In this document: in pieces, positions 23,048 through 30,698 of the stretch
Position numbering within the stretch: position 1 is the first letter of the stretch
How the letters are laid out: each line of letters begins with the position of its first letter
Assembly (NCBI GenBank): GCA_003134555.1
Contig: PLBO01000127.1
Location: 6,503 to 39,353, forward strand
Direction: 5' to 3'
Source: Actinomycetota bacterium
Lineage (GTDB): Bacteria > Actinomycetota > Acidimicrobiia > IMCC26256 > PALSA-610
Length of the DNA stretch: 32,851 nucleotides
Program-made: the position numbers and the translations under genes
The notes under the pieces: generated by a model
Told to the model about the DNA's origin: nothing
The model's database searches: none
The model's input: only the letters and a program-made list of their open reading frames with translations

Positions 23048-23290
23048 TCAAGTCATTCGTTTGAGTACCGCGACATCGCGTTCGATCGCTTGTTCGCCGG
23101 GCGCGCCGTACCACCAGGAATGCGGGAGTTGCGCAGGTGCCGGCATCGTCAACTCGACCCTCATAGGAAACGGTGAGCCCTCTGCTCCTATCTCGAACAC
23201 ACCGGGTTCGGCTTCCCGCAGAATCGCGACTGATGGAGCGTGCTCGTGCCCGATCACCATCACCGTGTTGCCGTCGTGAGCTCGCGCCAC
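23048..23290 (-). CDS. Small hypothetical protein
   Basis: This frame of 80 codons on the minus strand starts at GTG 23290. It reads A-R-A-H-D-G-N-T-V-M-V-I-G-H-E-H-A-P-S-V, then P-G-V-F-E-I-G-A-E-G-S-P-F-P-M-R-V and ends E-R-D-V-A-V-L. Upstream codons in frame also look protein-like (I-R-G-H-I-E-H-T-I-V) back to a TGA, but contain no ATG or GTG, so the gene may have lost its true start. I do not recognise the family. It sits in a patch rich in gene remnants, so it could be one too. Confidence 0.45.
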   Translation of the reverse strand: MARAHDGNTVMVIGHEHAPSVAILREAEPGVFEIGAEGSPFPMRVELTMPAPAQLPHSWWYGAPGEQAIERDVAVLKRMT

Positions 23291-23384
23291 AATCGTGTGT
23301 TCGATGTGACCTCGAATTCGAGCAGGGGTCGCAGGGTTGAAGATCTCGCAATCGAGTGTGACGCTGCTTCAGCGGCGCCCGGAA

Positions 23385-23462
23385 CTAACGGCCCGTCTCC
23401 CCCTCAACGAGCTCCCGCAAGATGTCTGCGTGTCCAGCGTGGCGGGTCGTCTCTTCGAGGAG
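23385..23462 (-). pseudogene. DUF664/DinB-like C-terminal remnant
   Basis: Immediately after the TAG of the small gene at 23463-23705 and in the same frame, the minus strand reads L-L-E-E-T-T-R-H-A-G-H-A-D-I-L-R-E-L, then V-E-G-E-T-G-R and a stop. The E-x-x-R-H-x-G-H-A-D-x-L-R-E ending is the diagnostic last helix of DUF664/DinB-fold thiol-dependent enzymes, where the histidine binds metal. The other 130 or so residues are gone, and there is no start codon. It is the tail of a deleted gene. Confidence 0.6.
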
Positions 23463-23705
23463 CTACCTCAGGCGAGTCGCGAGAGCGTGAGCGCGCTTCT
23501 GCAGTTCCGCAGCCTGCGACCCGGTGGCACCGTCAGCGAGAAGGTCAGCGAGGTCACGTATCAGAGCGGCCAATGCCGCGAGGTCCTCGCTTGGCTCTTG
23601 AATCCTGATCTGTGAAAACGGAAACGCGACGTTGACCCTCGTCGTCACAACCTCGGAGTTCGGCTCAGGTTTCTTCGTCGACACGTCAGTACTCGGTTCG
23701 GCCAT
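23463..23705 (-). CDS. Small conserved hypothetical protein with C-terminal helix
   Basis: This 80-residue protein starts at ATG 23705. A polar N-terminal 20 residues lead into R-V-N-V-A-F-P-F-S-Q-I-R-I-Q-E-P-S-E-D-L, then a long amphipathic helix, L-A-A-L-A-A-L-I-R-D-L-A-D-L-L-A, and E-L-Q-K-R-A-H-A-L-A-T-R-L. The N-V-A-F-P-F-S-x-I-R-I-Q-E-P segment looks like a recurring actinobacterial small-protein family of unknown role. The leucine-rich helix could form a coiled coil. It ends in TAG directly against the DUF664 remnant. Confidence 0.65.
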   Translation of the reverse strand: MAEPSTDVSTKKPEPNSEVVTTRVNVAFPFSQIRIQEPSEDLAALAALIRDLADLLADGATGSQAAELQKRAHALATRLR

Positions 23706-23855
23706 GCCTTTCGCCTCGTTTCGTGGGCGGAGTTGCCACAGATCGTCGCCGAGAACGCCCGAGTGGGTCGAGTCGAGCACCCTCCAAGGCTGCCGCGCTC
23801 CGCGCTTGCCCGAACGAACCCACGAGTACGCTCGGGCGGGCCACCGGGAGGTGCG

Positions 23856-24458
23856 GTGCGCACGAAGCCTTCGTACGACGAACTCCTCGAACCGCTGTCG
23901 GTCATGGTCGACGGCGTGACGGTTGCGCCGGTGTGGGCGCACACGCGACTCACCGACGTCGGGCCGTACACCTTCGAGGCCGTCGACGAGGTTTGCACGC
24001 GGATCCTCGAGACGCCCGGGCTGGCCGCGCTGGCGCCATGGCTGGGTCCGCGGTCGCCCGTTCCCGAGACGCGAGTGCCGACTCCGCCCACGACCTTCAG
24101 CCGCATCTTCGAACTGCACCCCGCGCGACTCGAATTGCTTGCCGGTTGGTGGGAACGACACGCGCGCAACGAACGCGTCACGATCGCGCGCCGACTTTCG
24201 CTTTGCCCGCCTCGGCGCGTCGCGGATTGCGCCTGGACCATGCGCGCTTCACTGCGCGGTCGGTGGCAAATGCGACCGATGCCTATGGAACTGTCGTTGT
24301 GGCGACACCTCGGCGGATGGACGAAGCTCACCCTCGAACCCCAGCGCCGGGTGTACGTCAAGGCCTTCTACTTCGACACCGGCCATCGCGCGCTCGATGT
24401 TCTGTGCGACCAGCTGACTCGCGAGCTCGCCGGCCAGCATCTGACTCATATCCCGTGA
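23856..24458 (+). CDS. Hypothetical protein of 200 residues
   Basis: The frame opens earlier, but GTG at 23856 is the likely start: TACGCT at 23827-23832 is a good -10 box and GGGAGG ends five bases before it. The product is soluble, rich in Arg, Leu and Trp, with F-E-A-V-D-E-V, F-S-R-I-F-E-L-H-P-A-R-L-E-L-L-A-G-W-W, W-R-H-L-G-G-W-T-K-L and Y-V-K-A-F-Y-F-D-T-G. No signal peptide, membrane segment or catalytic motif is recognisable, and I cannot assign a family. It is divergent from the small gene at 23463-23705. Confidence 0.65.
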   Translation: MRTKPSYDELLEPLSVMVDGVTVAPVWAHTRLTDVGPYTFEAVDEVCTRILETPGLAALAPWLGPRSPVPETRVPTPPTTFSRIFELHPARLELLAGWWERHARNERVTIARRLSLCPPRRVADCAWTMRASLRGRWQMRPMPMELSLWRHLGGWTKLTLEPQRRVYVKAFYFDTGHRALDVLCDQLTRELAGQHLTHIP

Positions 24459-24480
24459 TCGGGTCGGACAAATCTATGCG

Positions 24481-24551
24481 TGTGCGTTCGCGAACAGCTC
24501 GTGGCTACTCGCATGAGCGTGCCGCAGCGGACAAGATGTGTGCGTTCGCGA
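24481..24551 (+). repeat. Short direct repeat in the gap before the Kelch-like gene
   Basis: TGTGCGTTCGCGA occurs at 24481-24493 and again at 24539-24551. Each copy is preceded a few bases upstream by CGGACAA and ATG-like bases, so the similarity is a little longer than the 13 exact bases. It lies in the 24459-24615 gap, where I see no gene. It may mark a local duplication. Confidence 0.4.
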
Positions 24552-24615
24552 CCGCAAGCGATCTCGTTCACGAGGCAGACGGGAGGAACGCCGTGAATGT
24601 TTCGACGCGTCGTCG

Positions 24616-25362
24616 ATGCTCCGTGACTTGGTCCCTCTGCGGGTGGCCGTCGGCGTCATTGTGATCCTCGGCGACGTCGTTCTCGTCTCACCGGGCGCGC
24701 GAGCGCTGACGGCGCCCGCCGCCGAGGTGGTGGAACGAACGTGGGTCGGGGTGTCCGGCGGGCCGCAACCGCCCGCGAATGGCACAATGACCTACGACTT
24801 GGCACGCCACCAGACCGTCCTGCTGGTGCCCGGCCACCCGAGCCAGACGTGGGTGTTCGACGGCGCGACGCGTCGGTGGTCGCAGAAGTTCCCCGTAACC
24901 AGTCCCGCGTTGACCGGCGCGGCAATAGCGTTCGACGCCGCGCGTGGATACGTCGTGCTCTTCGGCAGCAATGCAGACCCCTCAACCTGCAATCCGGGGG
25001 TGCCCGGTGAGACGTGGACTTGGAACGGCACGACGTGGACACAGTTGCATCCAGCAGTCGCGCCCGACGAGTGCGCCGGTCTCGGCGCCACGATGGTCTA
25101 CGACGCGGCTCACCAGCGCGATCTCGTGGTCTGTGACTGCGCCTTCCGGGCGACCTGGCTTTGGGATGGCGTGAACTGGGCGAAAGCCGATGGAGCGCCG
25201 TACGCAACGACACTCGCCTACGACCCGGCAGCCAAGCGAGTCGTCTCGTTCGGTGGGTACCTGTTCTTCCATGGCGACAACGACTTCGGCGACGCCGCGA
25301 GCCACGGCAACGTCCCAACCTCGCAGCTCCGCGCTCCAGTCGTCAGCGCGACAACAACCTGA
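24616..25362 (+). CDS. Secreted Kelch-like repeat protein, C-terminus apparently cut short
   Basis: This 248-residue protein opens with a signal peptide or anchor (V-A-V-G-V-I-V-I-L-G-D-V-V-L-V, likely cleavage after A-R-A). Kelch/galactose-oxidase-like blades follow, each with a motif such as M-T-Y-D-L-A-R-H-Q-T-V-L-L-V, then T-W-V-F-D-G-A-T-R-R-W, or A-F-D-A-A-R-G-Y-V-V-L-F-G with T-W-T-W-N-G-T-T-W-T-Q. About three and a half blades are present. After V-V-S-F-G-G-Y-L-F-F-H-G-D-N the expected T-W-x-W segment is missing and the frame ends. A GTG at 24592 has a better ribosome-binding site but is in another frame, so a frameshift near the start is possible. Confidence 0.6.
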   Translation: MLRDLVPLRVAVGVIVILGDVVLVSPGARALTAPAAEVVERTWVGVSGGPQPPANGTMTYDLARHQTVLLVPGHPSQTWVFDGATRRWSQKFPVTSPALTGAAIAFDAARGYVVLFGSNADPSTCNPGVPGETWTWNGTTWTQLHPAVAPDECAGLGATMVYDAAHQRDLVVCDCAFRATWLWDGVNWAKADGAPYATTLAYDPAAKRVVSFGGYLFFHGDNDFGDAASHGNVPTSQLRAPVVSATTT

Positions 25363-25381
25363 CCCTGCTACCGGGCAACCT

Positions 25382-25870
25382 GTGACCGACCGCTTGGAGC
25401 TGCGCCGTCCGTTGGAGACCGACAGGGCCCGCTTCGTCGAGCTCTTCTGCGACCACGACTTCATGGTGTTCTCCGACGGCGCTTGCATTGCCGAATCAGC
25501 CAACGCTCGATTCGACGAAATGCTGCGTAACGCAGCCGAGCTGCCATTCGCGAAGCAGCCGGTGATCGAGTTGTCGACGGGAATCATTGTCGGCTATTCC
25601 GGAGTCGCCTGGTTCGACTTCGAGGGACAGCGTCGACTCGAGTTCGGGTACCGCCTCGTCCCGGAGGCCCGAGGACGCGGGTATGCAACGGAGGCCGGCC
25701 GAGCCGTCCTGGCCATTGCGGCCGAGAGCTTTCGCGGGGAACTACTGGCAATGATCGACCCGATGAACCGGCCATCGAGCAACGTCGCCACGAAGCTCGG
25801 CTTCATCTTCTGGAAACAGGCGATGGTGAACGGCTACCGCGACGACCTCTATCGTCGAGTGGTCCCGTGA
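25382..25870 (+). CDS. GNAT N-acetyltransferase (RimJ/RimL type)
   Basis: This 162-residue acetyltransferase opens L-E-L-R-R-P-L-E-T-D-R-A-R-F and carries the acetyl-CoA loop R-G-R-G-Y-A-T-E-A, followed by N-x-P-S-x-N-V-A-T-K-L-G-F, the pattern of the Acetyltransf_3 group that modifies protein N-termini or small amines. The substrate is unknown. GTG at 25382 is chosen because it is at the conserved start and 19 bases after the Kelch-like stop; the longer upstream frame overlaps that gene. Confidence 0.82.
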   Translation: MTDRLELRRPLETDRARFVELFCDHDFMVFSDGACIAESANARFDEMLRNAAELPFAKQPVIELSTGIIVGYSGVAWFDFEGQRRLEFGYRLVPEARGRGYATEAGRAVLAIAAESFRGELLAMIDPMNRPSSNVATKLGFIFWKQAMVNGYRDDLYRRVVP

Positions 25871-25930
25871 CGCGCGGTCGATCCGGCGATCGCGGGTGGG
25901 CCGTCGCCGACGAGGCAGTGGAGCGCTGAC

Positions 25931-26335
25931 ATGGCACGACAGACGGACACCACGCCGGATGGGCTCGTAACCAAACGAAGCGCCCACGGCGTAGACGAAA
26001 CGATCGAACGGCTCACGACTGCGCTGACCGCGAAGTCGGTCACGATCTTCGCGATCATCGACCACAGCGGCGAGGCAGCTCGCGTCGGTCTCACGATGCC
26101 CGACACCAAGGTCGTCATCTTCGGTGATCCGCGTGCCGGGACTCCGATCATGCAGGCGTCGCCGCCTGCCGCGCTCGACTTGCCGCTGAGGGTCCTCGTC
26201 ACCTCCGACGGTGACGACACCGTCGTGCGCTACACCGACCCGCTGTGGTTTGCGTCCCGCTACGGCCTCGATCCAGAACTTGCGGGGAATCTCGCCGTCA
26301 TCGACGCGCTGACCGACGCCGCGACCGCGCCGTGA
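25931..26335 (+). CDS. DUF302 domain protein
   Basis: This 134-residue protein is almost wholly a DUF302 domain. Typical pieces are T-I-E-R-L-T-T-A-L, T-I-F-A-I-I-D-H-S-G-E-A, T-K-V-V-I-F-G-D-P-R-A-G-T-P-I-M and A-L-D-L-P-L-R-V-L-V. DUF302 forms a dimeric alpha-beta fold of unknown function; the histidine and the F-G-D/N-P-x-x-G-T loop are the conserved features and both are kept. No membrane segment or signal is present. It is a single gene, possibly co-transcribed with the next one. Confidence 0.85.
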   Translation: MARQTDTTPDGLVTKRSAHGVDETIERLTTALTAKSVTIFAIIDHSGEAARVGLTMPDTKVVIFGDPRAGTPIMQASPPAALDLPLRVLVTSDGDDTVVRYTDPLWFASRYGLDPELAGNLAVIDALTDAATAP

Positions 26336-26410
26336 CCGAGCCCGGCCCATCTCTACGCGTCTCCTCGGACAAGACAGATCAAGCGATTTCCAATCAGGAG
26401 CAGCAGCATC

Positions 26411-26737
26411 ATGACTGATCAGCCTTCCATCGCTCAGCAGACCATCGGCGGCATCGCGCCGAAGCTGGCGCAGCTCACCGATGAGGTGCTCTTCGGCGAT
26501 ATCTGGGAGCGTCCCGGCCTGTCGAAGCGCGATCGCAGTTTGATCACGGTGACGGCGCTCGTCGCGCTGTACCGAACCGAACAGATGCCCTTCCATCTGC
26601 AGCGGGCTCTCGACAATGGCGTGACGAAAGACGAGATCGTCGAGGTCATTACTCATCTCGCCTTCTACGCTGGTTGGCCGAACGCCATGACCGCGATGAA
26701 CCTCGCCAAGGAAGTCTTCGGCGAGGCCAACGGCTAA
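26411..26737 (+). CDS. Carboxymuconolactone decarboxylase family protein
   Basis: This 108-residue all-helical protein has the family core: R-D-R-S-L-I-T-V-T-A-L-V-A-L, then E-Q-M-P-F-H-L-Q-R-A-L-D-N-G-V-T-K-D-E-I-V-E-V-I-T and H-L-A-F-Y-A-G-W-P-N-A-M. The C-x-x-C of the AhpD redox branch is absent, so it belongs to the PcaC-like decarboxylase branch; such short members also serve in other pathways. AGGAG upstream of ATG 26411 is a clear ribosome-binding site. The dienelactone hydrolase gene that follows is a common partner in aromatic ring-cleavage pathways. Confidence 0.85.
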   Translation: MTDQPSIAQQTIGGIAPKLAQLTDEVLFGDIWERPGLSKRDRSLITVTALVALYRTEQMPFHLQRALDNGVTKDEIVEVITHLAFYAGWPNAMTAMNLAKEVFGEANG

Positions 26738-26790
26738 CCGTCGATCGTGCCCCGTGCATTTGTGCGCGGCCGCCGGATAGCTTCGCTTTG

Positions 26791-27507
26791 ATGGTGACGA
26801 CCCGAGATGTCGAGTACGACGCCCATGGAACCCTGATGGTCGGTCGTCTCGCACTGCCCGACGGCGAGGGCCTGCGGCCCGCGGTGCTGATCGCTCATGA
26901 GGGTCCCGGCCTCGACGACTACCAAAAGGACCGAGCCGGCCGGTTCGCCGAGCTCGGCTATGTCGCGTTCGCGCTCGACTACCACGGAGGCGGCAAGGTA
27001 CTTGCGGGCCGTGACGAGATGATGGCCCGCCTCGCGCTACTCGGTGGCGACCCCGACCGCATCCGCGCGCTCGGCCACGCCGGACTCGAGGTGCTCCTTC
27101 GGGAGCCGAGGGCTGACGCGTCGAAGGTTGCGGCGGTCGGCTATTGCTTCGGTGGCACCGTGGTGCTCGAACTCGCCCGCGGGGGCGCCGACATCAAGGC
27201 GGTGGTCGGCTTCCACCCCGGTCTGGGCACGCAACGACCGGAGGATGCTCGCAACATCACCGGCAAGGTGCTCGTGTGCGTCGGCAGCGAAGACCCGTTC
27301 ATCCCCATCGAGCAGCGACTGGCGTTCGAAGGCGAGATGCGCAGCGCCGGGGTCGACTGGAGAATGAACCTCTACGGCGGCGTCGAACACAGCTTCACGC
27401 ACCCTTGGGCGGAACTCGCCGCCATCCCCGGCGTCAAGTACGACCAATTGACCGACGAGCGATCGTGGCGCGCGATGGTCGATCTCTTCGGCGAAGTTTT
27501 CGACTGA
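26791..27507 (+). CDS. Dienelactone hydrolase family protein
   Basis: This 238-residue alpha/beta hydrolase should open an ester or lactone ring. The cysteine-type nucleophile is Cys119 in G-Y-C-F-G-G, with Asp168 in G-S-E-D-P-F-I-P and His200 in G-V-E-H-S-F-T-H-P, giving the Cys-Asp-His triad of dienelactone hydrolases. The N-terminal part has H-E-G-P-G-L-D-D. TAGCTT at 26778-26783 lies seven bases before the ATG and there is no ribosome-binding site, so it is probably leaderless. Which lactone it acts on is unknown; only the neighbouring carboxymuconolactone-type gene hints at aromatic breakdown. Confidence 0.88.
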   Translation: MVTTRDVEYDAHGTLMVGRLALPDGEGLRPAVLIAHEGPGLDDYQKDRAGRFAELGYVAFALDYHGGGKVLAGRDEMMARLALLGGDPDRIRALGHAGLEVLLREPRADASKVAAVGYCFGGTVVLELARGGADIKAVVGFHPGLGTQRPEDARNITGKVLVCVGSEDPFIPIEQRLAFEGEMRSAGVDWRMNLYGGVEHSFTHPWAELAAIPGVKYDQLTDERSWRAMVDLFGEVFD

Positions 27508-27521
27508 GGAACGTGTAGCGC

Positions 27522-27953
27522 GTGGACGCACAGAGCGACGGGCAGGTCATCGCAGCCCAGCTTTCGGTCCGAGATGGTCGCGCCGCTATCGAGTTCTACA
27601 AGGTCGCGTTCGGTGCGGTCGAGGACTATCGAGTGGGCGGAACTGACGATGAGCCTTCGGTGGTCGCGCAGTTGTCAGTTGGCAACACGTCATTCTGGGT
27701 CGCTGACGAGTCACCGCCGCACAAGAACTTCAGCCCCGAAACCCTTGGAGGAAGCACGACGCGCATGCTCCTCATTGCGGAACACCCGCAGGCAGTGATC
27801 GACCGAGCCGTCGCGGCGGGAGCAACGCAGGTCTACGAGGCGGGCGACGCGCATGGTTGGCGACTTGGACGCATTGAGGACCCATTCGGTCACCACTGGG
27901 AAATCGGAAAGCCACTTGTCGCGTGGCCACCCGAATCTGGAAGTCACGGGTGA
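27522..27953 (+). CDS. VOC superfamily protein (PhnB/glyoxalase-like)
   Basis: This 143-residue protein has two VOC modules: A-A-Q-L-S-V-R-D-G-R-A-A-I-E-F-Y-K-V-A-F-G-A at the start and a second half ending R-I-E-D-P-F-G-H-H-W-E-I-G. The D-P-F-G-H-x-W-E pattern is typical of the PhnB-like subgroup, where the glutamate can hold a metal. The reaction is unknown. The GTG start is 14 bases after the hydrolase stop, and the methyltransferase overlaps its end by 4 bases. Confidence 0.82.
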   Translation: MDAQSDGQVIAAQLSVRDGRAAIEFYKVAFGAVEDYRVGGTDDEPSVVAQLSVGNTSFWVADESPPHKNFSPETLGGSTTRMLLIAEHPQAVIDRAVAAGATQVYEAGDAHGWRLGRIEDPFGHHWEIGKPLVAWPPESGSHG

Positions 27954-28603
27954 CGGAACCGATCCACGTGCGCGCTACCCGCGCGGCCTACGACACCGTT
28001 GCCGTCGACTACGCCGCCCTTTTGAAGACCGAGCTCGCGAGCAAGCCACTGGACCGGGCAATGCTCGGCGCGTTCGCCGAGCTCGTGCAGGCCACCGGCA
28101 ACGGGCCCGTCGCTGATCTCGGCTGTGGCCCGGGTCGTGTAACGGCGTATCTCTGTTCCCTCGGATTGACTGCGTTCGGCGTCGATCTGTCGCCGGCGAT
28201 GGCTGCAGTGGCACGTCGGGAACACCCCGACCTTCGGTTCGACGAAGGCTCGATGTCGGCGCTGGACCTGGTCGACAGCGTCCTCGGCGGGATCGTGGCT
28301 TGGTACTCCATCATTCACACCCCACCGGATCAATTACCTGCGGTGTTCGCCGAGTTCCACCGGGTGCTTGCACCGGGCGGCTATCTCCTGCTCGCGTTCC
28401 AGGCCGGCGATGCGCGTGTGCACCTGGAACACGCGTACGGACACGCGGTGTCGCTCGACGCCTACCGGCTGTCACCTGACGTCGTCACCGAGTTGCTGAG
28501 CAAGTCCGGACTGGTCGTGAACGCCCGACTCGTGCGTGAGCCGGACAAGAACGAGACGATCCAGCAGGCGTACCTCCTGGCCCGCAAGCCCGTCGACGCG
28601 TAG
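27950..28603 (+). CDS. Class I SAM-dependent methyltransferase
   Basis: This 217-residue methyltransferase has motif I V-A-D-L-G-C-G-P-G-R-V-T, the acidic ribose-binding G-V-D-L-S-P-A-M, and L-A-P-G-G-Y-L-L-L-A-F-Q after the substrate strand. It fits the Methyltransf_11/25 type that acts on small molecules. GTG at 27950 overlaps the VOC stop in GTGA and is preferred over the open frame upstream, because the usual N-terminal helix begins there (A-T-R-A-A-Y-D-T-V-A-V-D-Y). Unlike the one at 1852-2675 it is intact. Confidence 0.85.
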   Translation: MTEPIHVRATRAAYDTVAVDYAALLKTELASKPLDRAMLGAFAELVQATGNGPVADLGCGPGRVTAYLCSLGLTAFGVDLSPAMAAVARREHPDLRFDEGSMSALDLVDSVLGGIVAWYSIIHTPPDQLPAVFAEFHRVLAPGGYLLLAFQAGDARVHLEHAYGHAVSLDAYRLSPDVVTELLSKSGLVVNARLVREPDKNETIQQAYLLARKPVDA

Positions 28604-28608
28604 TCGCG

Positions 28609-29211
28609 ATGGGCTCCCTTCACCCAGCAGTCGCCGCACCGCTGCAAGCGGTCGTAACCCGTCGCCTCTCGCTCCGCCCTCTCGACAACGACGACCTCGA
28701 CGCTCTCGCTGACGTCTTCGCGAACCGCGAGGTGTGGCAGTTCGAGTACGACCGCGGCATGACGCGCATCGAGACCCAAGCTTTCCTTGACCGTCAGTTG
28801 AAGTTGTGGATTGACTTCGGCTTCGGCGGCTGTGGAATACGCGAACTCGTTGGTCCAGACCTCGTCGGCGTTGTCGGGCTCTCGGTGCCGATGGTCTTAC
28901 AAGAGCTTCTTCCAGCCGTGACCGTCGGCTGGCGGCTCTCGCCAACGGTGTGGCGAAAGGGATACGCGGCGGAGGCTGCGACCGCCGTGCTCGACCAGGC
29001 GTTCACGACGATGGCACTCGACCGAGTTGGCTGCGTCACGGACGCCGCGAATCTCCGCTCGATCGCGGTTGCCGAACGACTCGGCATGACCTTCATCGCA
29101 GAGGCGAACGCGCCCAGGGATGACGGTTCAGGCGTGGTAGCAGCCAAGCTGTTTCAGATCGCGCGCGCCGACTGGCTCAACGCCCACAACATGCGAATCT
29201 CCCGACCATGA
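28609..29211 (+). CDS. GNAT N-acetyltransferase (RimJ/RimL type)
   Basis: This 200-residue acetyltransferase starts with R-R-L-S-L-R-P-L-D-N-D-D-L and shows V-G-W-R-L-S-P-T-V-W-R-K-G-Y-A-A-E-A for acetyl-CoA and N-L-R-S-I-A-V-A-E-R-L-G-M, the usual order of RimJ/RimL relatives. ATG at 28609 is six bases after the methyltransferase stop. An extra N-terminal 15 residues precede the domain, so a later start is possible. The acceptor is unknown. Confidence 0.82.
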   Translation: MGSLHPAVAAPLQAVVTRRLSLRPLDNDDLDALADVFANREVWQFEYDRGMTRIETQAFLDRQLKLWIDFGFGGCGIRELVGPDLVGVVGLSVPMVLQELLPAVTVGWRLSPTVWRKGYAAEAATAVLDQAFTTMALDRVGCVTDAANLRSIAVAERLGMTFIAEANAPRDDGSGVVAAKLFQIARADWLNAHNMRISRP

Positions 29212-29286
29212 CTGTCGATCCGGACGCCGAGGTGTGGGCGGATCGGCCGGATCGCATTACGCGCACCTACCAGGCAATGTCCGCTC

Positions 29287-29778
29287 GTGCTTCGTTCGCC
29301 GGCCGCGAGGAGTCGATTCGGTATCGCGAAAGCGTTGGCGTTCGGAATACTCATCTCAGCGCTTGCCTCGTGCAGCGGTTCAGCGCTTCGCGTCAACCCG
29401 ACGCCGCCGCCATCGTCGTACCCGTCAGCCCGAGCGTTGACCGGTACTCAGCGCTCTCAGCGGATCATCGAGATTCAACACGAACTGGGCGTCGACATGC
29501 ATTACACGGTTCCGAGGTTGGCTTCGTCTCTCTCGACTGGCGAGCCCATCTCCTGCGTCAGGGTGGACGACGATGAGTTTCACCGCGGCGAGATCGGTAG
29601 CGCCTACCAGTCCTCCCGCGAGACACCCGACCATTGGAGTCGCGTCGAGGCGGGCGTCATAGCTGGGGCTTGCCCAGCGCGGTTGCCGTCTTTCGTTGCG
29701 TCACTCGCTCGTCTCGGTCACGCGCAGATCGCGTCACGCCTCGCGGCCGAACTGCGCACACTCGGCGTTGCGAGCTAG
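29287..29778 (+). CDS. Predicted small lipoprotein
   Basis: This 163-residue exported protein has a hydrophobic signal (A-K-A-L-A-F-G-I-L-I) with a lipobox A-L-A-S-C, cysteine at residue 29, followed by a Pro/Ser-rich stretch (P-T-P-P-P-S-S-Y-P). The mature part contains three more cysteines or polar loops around P-I-S-C-V-R-V-D and A-G-A-C-P-A-R, and a last amphipathic helix. No domain is recognised. The start is GTG at 29287, placed to give a normal lipoprotein signal length. It converges with the ABC permease. Confidence 0.6.
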   Translation: MLRSPAARSRFGIAKALAFGILISALASCSGSALRVNPTPPPSSYPSARALTGTQRSQRIIEIQHELGVDMHYTVPRLASSLSTGEPISCVRVDDDEFHRGEIGSAYQSSRETPDHWSRVEAGVIAGACPARLPSFVASLARLGHAQIASRLAAELRTLGVAS

Positions 29779-29808
29779 ATCTAAAACTGACGGAGGGCCG
29801 ACTGGAAC

Positions 29809-29826
29809 CCCCGCGGCTCTGCGGGG
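29809..29826. terminator. Possible two-way terminator hairpin
   Basis: CCCCGC (29809-29814) and GCGGGG (29821-29826) pair perfectly around a six-base loop, in the 100-base gap between the convergent lipoprotein and ABC permease genes. No U-run follows, which is common in GC-rich actinobacteria. Confidence 0.45.
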
Positions 29827-29879
29827 AGATCGACACGCGGAGACTGAACCGCGCCGATCTCTGTGGTTGTGGCGAGGAC

Positions 29880-30698
29880 TCAGACCTTGCGGCGGTACAT
29901 CCGCACGGCAAGAGGAGCCGCGATCACAATGATGGCGAGGCTCCACGCGATCGCGCCGAACACCTTGCTCGTCGACGCGAACTGGCCGCCGTACGTGACC
30001 GCTCTTACCGCATCGATCACGATCGACACGGGTTGGTGGTTCGCGAACCACTCGAGCGGCGCCGGCATCGACGCGGCCGACACGAACGCGGTCGACGCGA
30101 AGACGAGCGGCGCGAGGATCGGGAACGACGCCGCTTGCGCAGCCTCGGCGTTCGCGGCTGTCAATCCGACGAGGGCGAAGACCCACGAAAGCGAATGGGC
30201 GAACAGCAGCATCAGTGCGATGCCGCCGAGCAGACCGAACACGCTGGTGTGAATGCGCCAGCCGACCAGGAAGCCGACACCGACCATCAGGGCGACGACG
30301 AACACGTTGCGAACGAGATCGGCGAGAGTGCGACCGGCGAGCACCGCGGAACGCGCCATCGGAAGCGATTGAAACCGTTCGATGAGACCCTTGTGGAGAT
30401 CTTCCGCCAACCCGACGCCGGTCTGGATCGATCCGAACACGACGGTCTGCGCGAAGACTCCGGGCATCAGATAGTCGACGTAGTGCGTCACGCCCGGGAT
30501 CCGGATCGCGCCGCCGAAGACGTAGCGGAACATCAACACGAAGATGATCGGCTGGATCGTCGAGAACACCAACACCTGCGGCGTGCGTTTCATCGCGACG
30601 AGGTTTCGCCACGTGACGGTCAGTGCGTCCTGCACCGCCCAGCTGAACGCGCCGTGCTTCGGGCGCTCGATCGTGGTCGGAATGGCAATCGCCGTCAT
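29880..30698 (-). CDS. ABC-2 type drug exporter permease (DrrB-like)
   Basis: This 272-residue permease has six membrane segments. An amphipathic start (W-R-N-L-V-A-M-K-R-T-P-Q-V-L-V-F-S-T-I-Q-P) leads into G-V-F-A-Q-T-V-V-F-G, then E-D-L-H-K-G-L-I-E-R-F-Q-S-L-P-M-A-R as the cytoplasmic coupling helix, as in DrrB-type exporters. Its ATG overlaps the stop of the ATPase gene by 4 bases (TCAT on the plus strand), so both subunits are made together. It should form the membrane half of an efflux pump for a hydrophobic compound; the drug is unknown. Confidence 0.88.
   Translation of the reverse strand: MTAIAIPTTIERPKHGAFSWAVQDALTVTWRNLVAMKRTPQVLVFSTIQPIIFVLMFRYVFGGAIRIPGVTHYVDYLMPGVFAQTVVFGSIQTGVGLAEDLHKGLIERFQSLPMARSAVLAGRTLADLVRNVFVVALMVGVGFLVGWRIHTSVFGLLGGIALMLLFAHSLSWVFALVGLTAANAEAAQAASFPILAPLVFASTAFVSAASMPAPLEWFANHQPVSIVIDAVRAVTYGGQFASTSKVFGAIAWSLAIIVIAAPLAVRMYRRKV

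Noticed and set aside
29208-29576. Frame starting ATGACTGTCGAT overlapping the lipoprotein gene
   Set aside because: The lipoprotein frame has a proper signal and lipobox, while this one shows no domain and overlaps it for most of its length.
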